Source: Phycisphaerae bacterium
Lineage (GTDB): Bacteria; Planctomycetota; Phycisphaerae; Phycisphaerales; UBA1924
Assembly (NCBI GenBank): GCA_016794945.1
Contig: JAEUIX010000073.1
Span: 1 to 9,288, forward strand
Length of the DNA stretch: 9,288 nucleotides
Direction: 5' to 3'
The notes under the pieces are model-generated. The model was not told the DNA's origin. It searched no databases and saw nothing but the letters and a program-made list of their open reading frames with translations. Of the stretch, positions 6,294 to 9,288 are shown one piece after another; the stretch's first letter is position 1, and each line of letters opens with the position of its first letter. The translations under genes and the position numbers were made by a program.

Positions 6294-6596
6294 TCAGCTC
6301 CCCGGCGCCGGCCCCGAAGCACGGTTGTCGCCGCCGCCCCGTCCCGCCGATGGGAGCTCCGGTTCCACCACGATCTCACGCACCACCGTTTCCCGGATGG
6401 TCACGCGCCCCTGCTCGGTCCGCGTCGTCTGCTCGCGGACTTCGCGCGACACTTCCCGCGGCTCGCCGGGACCGGGAACCTTCGTCCGCACACCCCTGAC
6501 GATGTGCCCGAAGAACTGCCCCAGGCTGTGCATGATCCCCGGCGCGCCCGCGCCGGGACGTGGTTGGTTCGGGTTCGGTGCTTCGCCCGGATTCAC
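6294..6596 (-). CDS. Hypothetical 100-aa protein upstream of nuoF
   Basis: I do not recognise this protein. It has a Pro/Gly/Asn-rich N-terminus (1-20), a short possibly amphipathic stretch MHSLGQFFGHIVRGV (22-36), and a highly charged segment (47-79) with alternating pattern, including REVSREVREQ and GRVTIRETVVREIVVEPE, that looks like beta strand. A Gly/Ala/Pro-rich tail follows. There is no signal peptide or full membrane helix. Evidence that it is real: a GTG start with TACGAT 6 bases upstream, the same arrangement as four better-supported genes here, and a position 53 bases before nuoF on the same strand after a 135-base gap. A role with NuoF is only suggested by position. It could also be a chance open frame, as GC-rich DNA has many. 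Confidence 0.6.
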   Translation of the reverse strand: MNPGEAPNPNQPRPGAGAPGIMHSLGQFFGHIVRGVRTKVPGPGEPREVSREVREQTTRTEQGRVTIRETVVREIVVEPELPSAGRGGGDNRASGPAPGS

Positions 6597-6602
6597 GCCA
6601 AT

Positions 6603-6608
6603 ATCGTA
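6603..6608 (-). promoter_or_regulatory. Candidate -10 box (TACGAT) directly before the 100-aa gene
   Basis: TACGAT ends 6 bases before the GTG at 6596. It lies in the 135-base gap 6597-6731, which otherwise holds only the 6678-6711 hairpin. There is no Shine-Dalgarno sequence between box and start. It would be the main promoter for the 100-aa gene and perhaps nuoF. Confidence 0.42.
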
Positions 6609-6677
6609 GTGCGCGGCACCGGGACGAACCGCCGTTCGCCGCCGGTCGTATCGAAGTGCAACCCGCTGCTTCCAAGT

Positions 6678-6719
6678 CCGGCCGGCGTGCGCATCAGCTC
6701 ACGCCGGCCGGTGCGTTTT
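6678..6719. terminator. 12-bp hairpin terminator after the DUF393 gene
   Basis: CCGGCCGGCGTG (6678-6689) and CACGCCGGCCGG (6700-6711) form a perfect 12-bp stem with a 10-base loop, 20 bases past the DUF393 stop. Four T (6716-6719) follow on the plus strand; on the minus strand, where the genes are, the stem is followed by ACTTGG, with no U-run. Position argues for termination of the minus-strand transcript, possibly in both directions. Confidence 0.6.
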
Positions 6720-6731
6720 CCGTCCGGGCTG

Positions 6732-7169
6732 TCAGTCCGCCAGGAACCGCGACCGCAGCTCCGGCGTCGGCATCATGCACGTCTCGCGCCGCCCGAACCA
6801 CCGGTACCGGTTCCGCGCCACCCACCGGTACACCCAGTCCCGCAGCGGCCACGGGATCGCCAGCAGCACCGTCAGCACCGGCCACGGCCAGCGCAGCAGC
6901 CCGGCGATCCGCAGCGCCGCGCCCGAGCACACGTGCACCCGCCCCGACCGCACCAGCACCAGGCTGTCCGGCAGCGCAACGCCCTCGACCCCCGCCGCGC
7001 TCAGCACCCGCGCGGCCGCCGGTGAGCCCAGCGGCGCAAAGGCGATGCGCCCGGCCCGGTCGCGCCGGACGATGAACCGGACCGACCCGTTGCACAGGTT
7101 GCACACGCCGTCGAACAGCACCACCGCCCGCCCGTCGTGATCCGGCACTCTGGCGTCGCGCTCGTGCAC
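6732..7169 (-). CDS. DUF393 / DCC-family thiol-disulfide oxidoreductase-like protein
   Basis: 145 aa, normal for the family (B. subtilis YuxK type). The N-terminal signature is clear: VVLFDGVCNLCNGSVRF (16-32) with the C-x-x-C pair Cys23/Cys26, then the RRD of FIVRRDRAGRIAFAPLGS (32-49). PDSLVLV (67-73) and the C-terminal NRYRWFGRRETCMMP (120-134, Cys131) are also typical. A hydrophobic stretch (about 90-110) lies between. The family has a thioredoxin-like fold and is thought to act in thiol-disulfide exchange; a substrate is not known. The GTG at 7169 has TACAGT 5 bases upstream, all within the 19-base gap after the serine hydrolase, so both read-through and its own promoter are possible. 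A 12-bp hairpin closes the unit. Confidence 0.9.
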   Translation of the reverse strand: MHERDARVPDHDGRAVVLFDGVCNLCNGSVRFIVRRDRAGRIAFAPLGSPAAARVLSAAGVEGVALPDSLVLVRSGRVHVCSGAALRIAGLLRWPWPVLTVLLAIPWPLRDWVYRWVARNRYRWFGRRETCMMPTPELRSRFLAD

Positions 7170-7174
7170 CGATC

Positions 7175-7180
7175 ACTGTA
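7175..7180 (-). promoter_or_regulatory. Candidate -10 box (TACAGT) directly before the DUF393 start
   Basis: TACAGT ends 5 bases before the GTG at 7169, inside the 19-base gap that follows the serine hydrolase stop. The gap has no Shine-Dalgarno sequence. A match in so short a gap is a modest sign that the box is not chance. No -35 match is visible. Confidence 0.42.
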
Positions 7181-7188
7181 CGGCCGGA

Positions 7189-8379
7189 TCAGCGGTCCTT
7201 CGGCGCGTCCCGGCCCGCCGCGCCGTCGGCCCGATCGGCCCCCAGCGCCAGCCGCAGGAACTCCCGATCGTCGAAGCCCCGCCCCTCGGCCGATAGGTCC
7301 GCGAACCGCACGATCACCATGTCCCACTGCGGCAGGACGTACAGCCGTTGCTTGCCCAGCCCCGCCGCCATGTGCATGACCACCGGCTTGCCGTCCGGCC
7401 CGACCGACCGGCCCTCGGTCCGCGCCGCCTCCTCCTGCCCGCCTCCGCGGCGCCTCCGGGCCCGATCCGGAGTCAGCGACTCCTCCGGGTTGCCCTCGGC
7501 GCCCAGCCACCACGTCAGGCCGTACCGCCGGTTCCTGGCGCTGGGCTTGAAACACTCGGCCAGCAGGACCGGTTCGATCAACTGTGTCCGCGTGCCGTCC
7601 TTGTTCCGCACCGCGCCTTCGCACAGCACCAGGTCGCCGAACTTCGCCCAGTCGCGGGCCGTCAGCCGGCACCCGCCCGGCAGGTTCGGATGACCAGCCC
7701 CGTCCAGCAGGAACGCGCCGGTCGAGAGCCCGATCGCGTCGAAGTACCGTGCCGCCAGGTACTCCAGGAAGGTCTTCTGCGGCCTGTCTGACGCACGCAG
7801 CTTCCGCTCCAGGAACTCGCCGAACGCGAAATAGTGCGTCGGCCCGTACGCGAACTGCCCGCCCGGCGTGCCGGTCATCGGCGCCGCCACGGCCGCCGAG
7901 AATGTGTCCCGTGCCGCCCGACCACCGCCGGCGGCCCCTTCGCCCCTTCGACGCGCCGGCACGAGGCTCCCTTCCTGAGGGCTCAACCCGCTGGAGAGCG
8001 TCAGCAGGTGCCGCACCGTGATCTGCCGCTTCAGCGGGTCGCTCTTCCACTCCGTGATCGTGTCGCACACCGGCTCATCCAGCGTGAACAGGCCGTCCTG
8101 CACCGCCGCCATCGCCAGCACCCCCGTGAACGACTTGGTGCCGCTGGCCAGCATGTGCGGCCGATCGGCCGACCACCCGTTGTCGTACCGCTCGAATACC
8201 ACCGCCCCGCCGCGCATCACCAGCACCGCGTGCCCCGCCAGCTTCGCCGAATAGTCCGCCGCGGCGGCGAAGTCGGCCTGGCCCGGCTCAGAGCCCTTCG
8301 GGGCGGGTGCCGGCCCGGGCGGTGCTGCGATCAGCGATACGGCGGCCGTGAGCATCCCAGTGATCAGCGGCAGCAACAT
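7189..8379 (-). CDS. Exported serine hydrolase of the class C beta-lactamase / penicillin-binding fold
   Basis: 396 aa from the ATG at 8379; a GTG one codon earlier (8382) is also possible. GGAGGG lies 7 bases before the ATG, the best Shine-Dalgarno sequence in the window. In the numbering from the GTG, residues 1-20 form a hydrophobic signal peptide, so the protein is probably exported. The S-x-x-K motif is Ser80-Gly-Thr-Lys83 in LASGTKSFTG. HLLTLSSGLSP (125-135) is typical. FAYGPTHYFAFGEFLE (177-192) is the Tyr motif, with Tyr-Gly-Pro instead of Tyr-x-Asn. HMAAGLGKQRLYVLPQWDM (337-355) takes the place of the KTG strand. Two basic, low-complexity insertions lie at about 141-160 and 303-330. 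Members include beta-lactamases, D-peptidases and esterases; the altered second motif favours an esterase or peptidase-like enzyme over a true beta-lactamase (inference). DUF393 follows after 19 bases. Confidence 0.88.
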   Translation of the reverse strand: MLLPLITGMLTAAVSLIAAPPGPAPAPKGSEPGQADFAAAADYSAKLAGHAVLVMRGGAVVFERYDNGWSADRPHMLASGTKSFTGVLAMAAVQDGLFTLDEPVCDTITEWKSDPLKRQITVRHLLTLSSGLSPQEGSLVPARRRGEGAAGGGRAARDTFSAAVAAPMTGTPGGQFAYGPTHYFAFGEFLERKLRASDRPQKTFLEYLAARYFDAIGLSTGAFLLDGAGHPNLPGGCRLTARDWAKFGDLVLCEGAVRNKDGTRTQLIEPVLLAECFKPSARNRRYGLTWWLGAEGNPEESLTPDRARRRRGGGQEEAARTEGRSVGPDGKPVVMHMAAGLGKQRLYVLPQWDMVIVRFADLSAEGRGFDDREFLRLALGADRADGAAGRDAPKDR

Positions 8380-8513
8380 CACGCGGCCCTCCGAGCGTTC
8401 GACCCGTGCGCGCGCGATCCAGGGCGCGAGCCGATCTCCGGCCGGGATTCACCCGGCTCGGGGTCGGGCAGCCCCAGCAGCCACCGAACGACCTTGGCGA
8501 TCAGCAGGCGCAC
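8379..8513 (-). CDS. Possible small protein (about 44 aa) coupled to the serine hydrolase
   Basis: This is a short open frame from a GTG at 8513 whose TGA overlaps the serine hydrolase ATG as TGATG. It reads V/MRLLIAKVVRWLLGLPDPEPG and then a basic tail of about 23 residues. The N-terminal half is a plausible amphipathic or membrane-associated helix, and its codons end almost wholly in G or C, as in real genes here; the tail is less so. I see no Shine-Dalgarno sequence or -10 box before the GTG. The frame is open up to 8627, inside the dockerin gene, so the start is uncertain. No family recognised. It may instead be untranslated leader of the serine hydrolase. Confidence 0.25.
   Translation of the reverse strand: MRLLIAKVVRWLLGLPDPEPGESRPEIGSRPGSRAHGSNARRAA
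8387..8392 (-). promoter_or_regulatory. Shine-Dalgarno sequence of the serine hydrolase
   Basis: GGAGGG lies 7 bases before the ATG at 8379 and 4 before the GTG at 8382, favouring the ATG. It is the only strong Shine-Dalgarno sequence at a gene start in this window and implies a leadered transcript for this gene, unlike its neighbours. Confidence 0.65.
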
Positions 8514-8553
8514 GGATGTGCAACGCCCGATCGATCGTGCGATTGCACCCGCG

Positions 8554-8570
8554 CGGGGCGCCTCGCCCCG
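8554..8570 (-). terminator. Compact hairpin after the dockerin-tailed gene
   Basis: CGGGGCG (8554-8560) and CGCCCCG (8564-8570) form a perfect 7-bp stem with a 3-base loop, starting 13 bases after the TAG at 8584. There is no U-run. By position it is a candidate terminator for the dockerin-tailed gene. The rest of the 8380-8583 gap holds only the possible small ORF and the serine hydrolase Shine-Dalgarno sequence. Confidence 0.4.
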
Positions 8571-8583
8571 GAGAAGGTCGGTC

Positions 8584-9288
8584 CTAGAAATCGCAGCCTC
8601 GGAAGAACCGCAGCACGAAGTAGTCAAAGTCCGATCCGGTCAGGAAGCCGTCCGGGGGCAGGGCCCCCACGTCGTTGACCAGGTCGGCGATCAGCGTGTT
8701 GTCCGGCGGGGGACGACGCAGCTCGGCGAAGAACGCCTGGATGTACAGGTCGAAGTCCTCGCCGGTGATGAACCCGTCCGGGATCGGCGCCCCGCCCGCC
8801 GACGCGATGTCCGCGGGGCTCTGCGCCACCAGCAGGAAGCTGTTGCCCGTCGTGGCGTAGATCCGGGATTCGTCCCGCGGCAGCGTGAGCGCGCTGAACA
8901 GCCCATTGATCGACTGCGCTGTGAGGATGTTGCTCGGCACGCACAGCGGCTGGATGTACTGCCCCAGGAAGTTGATCACCAGCGCCCCGTCCACCGACGC
9001 CACGCCCGACACCGTGATCCGCCCCTTGCCCGTGTCGCCCGCGGCGTCCATGTTGAGCACCAGCGTGCTCGCCGACGATTGGTTGTAGTTGCCGGTCACC
9101 GACAGCACCGTGCCGGGGTCGAGCGTCAGCGTGCCGCTGAGGTCGAACACCCCGCCCGCGGGTGTCAGGCTCATGACGAACCCGGTGAGCCGCAGCGAAC
9201 CGGCCACAGAAGCGAGATTGGAGATGGCGCTTGTCGTGCCGCCGGTGCGCAGTCGCGCCGCGGCCCCGCCGACGGTGACGTTCGTGCC
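8584..9288 (-). CDS. Secreted beta-strand-rich protein with a GC-type dockerin-like C-terminus, 5' end beyond the window
   Basis: 234 C-terminal residues are visible; the frame is open to the right edge, so the internal GTG at 9207 is not the start. Residues 1 to about 130 are Gly/Thr/Ser/Val-rich with strand patterns such as LTLDPGTVLSVTGNYNQ and GRITVSGVASVDGALVINF, like autotransporter or beta-helix surface proteins. The tail holds two similar repeats: ADIASAGGAPIPDGFITGEDFDLYIQAFF (about 159-187) and ADLVNDVGALPPDGFLTGSDFDYFVLRFF (about 201-229), then RGCDF. Each repeat has the layout AD...G..(P)DG..TG.DFD.(Y/F)(I/V)..FF, the 'GC-type dockerin' tail of planctomycete exported proteins. Dockerin repeats in cellulosomes bind Ca2+ and cohesins; in planctomycetes the tail is presumed to anchor or sort the protein at the surface, but the partner is not known. 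It usually ends in GC; here two residues follow. Confidence 0.8.
   Translation of the reverse strand, partial: GTNVTVGGAAARLRTGGTTSAISNLASVAGSLRLTGFVMSLTPAGGVFDLSGTLTLDPGTVLSVTGNYNQSSASTLVLNMDAAGDTGKGRITVSGVASVDGALVINFLGQYIQPLCVPSNILTAQSINGLFSALTLPRDESRIYATTGNSFLLVAQSPADIASAGGAPIPDGFITGEDFDLYIQAFFAELRRPPPDNTLIADLVNDVGALPPDGFLTGSDFDYFVLRFFRGCDF

Noticed and set aside
3212..6609. Two further long plus-strand open frames (3212-5329 and 3964-6609)
   Set aside because: They are antisense to coaD, the AhpD-like gene and nuoF, Arg/Ala/Pro/Ser-rich and without recognisable motifs; artefacts of high GC.
8621..8792. DNA repeat within the dockerin-tailed gene as a mobile or CRISPR-like repeat
   Set aside because: The similarity is two imperfect copies in frame that encode the two dockerin repeats; it is a protein domain duplication.
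8584..9207. A start at the GTG at 9207 for the dockerin-tailed protein
   Set aside because: The frame continues without a stop to the window edge with the same Gly/Thr/Val-rich pattern, so the gene begins outside the window.
1..9288. Genomic island, phage, insertion sequence, tRNA or CRISPR array
   Set aside because: No integrase, transposase, terminal repeats, cloverleaf or regularly spaced repeats are visible, and base composition looks even across the window.

Overview
The window is about 9.3 kb of very GC-rich bacterial DNA with strong G/C at third codon positions. Every gene I can support lies on the minus strand, so the text follows transcription from high to low coordinates. The best guess for the host is a planctomycete, probably of the Phycisphaerae. 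The main reason is the right-edge gene, an exported protein ending in two dockerin-like repeats of the 'GC-type' found in that phylum. A Gram-negative-type envelope gene (LptF/G), NuoF and high GC fit too. This placement is inference from a few proteins.

Right part (9288-6732): the C-terminal part of a secreted beta-strand-rich protein with a two-repeat dockerin-like tail is followed by a compact GC hairpin. Next come a possible 43-codon ORF, an exported serine hydrolase of the class C beta-lactamase fold with a clear Shine-Dalgarno sequence, and a DUF393 (DCC family) thiol-disulfide oxidoreductase-like protein. A 12-bp hairpin closes this group.

Middle part (6596-4285): an unrecognised 100-aa protein, then NuoF (the NADH/FMN/4Fe-4S subunit of complex I) without NuoE or NuoG beside it, then an AhpD/carboxymuconolactone decarboxylase-like protein that lacks the first cysteine of the usual CxxC. 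An 11-bp hairpin and further inverted repeats fill the 240-bp gap that follows.

Left part (4044-1): coaD (coenzyme A synthesis), a metallo-beta-lactamase-fold protein with a degraded metal site, an unusually long LptF/LptG-family permease, and a GT39/ArnT-like membrane glycosyltransferase cut by the left edge. These four are packed with gaps of 33, 24 and 1 base and are probably co-transcribed. The last two belong together functionally, as an LPS-export permease and a polyprenyl-linked sugar transferase.

The most interesting signal lies between the genes. Five of the nine visible start codons (LptF/G, coaD, nuoF, the 100-aa gene, DUF393) have a TANNNT hexamer ending 5-7 bases upstream and no Shine-Dalgarno sequence. 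That is the layout expected for promoters of leaderless mRNAs. No tRNA, rRNA, CRISPR array, insertion sequence or integrase is visible, and no gap exceeds 300 bases.
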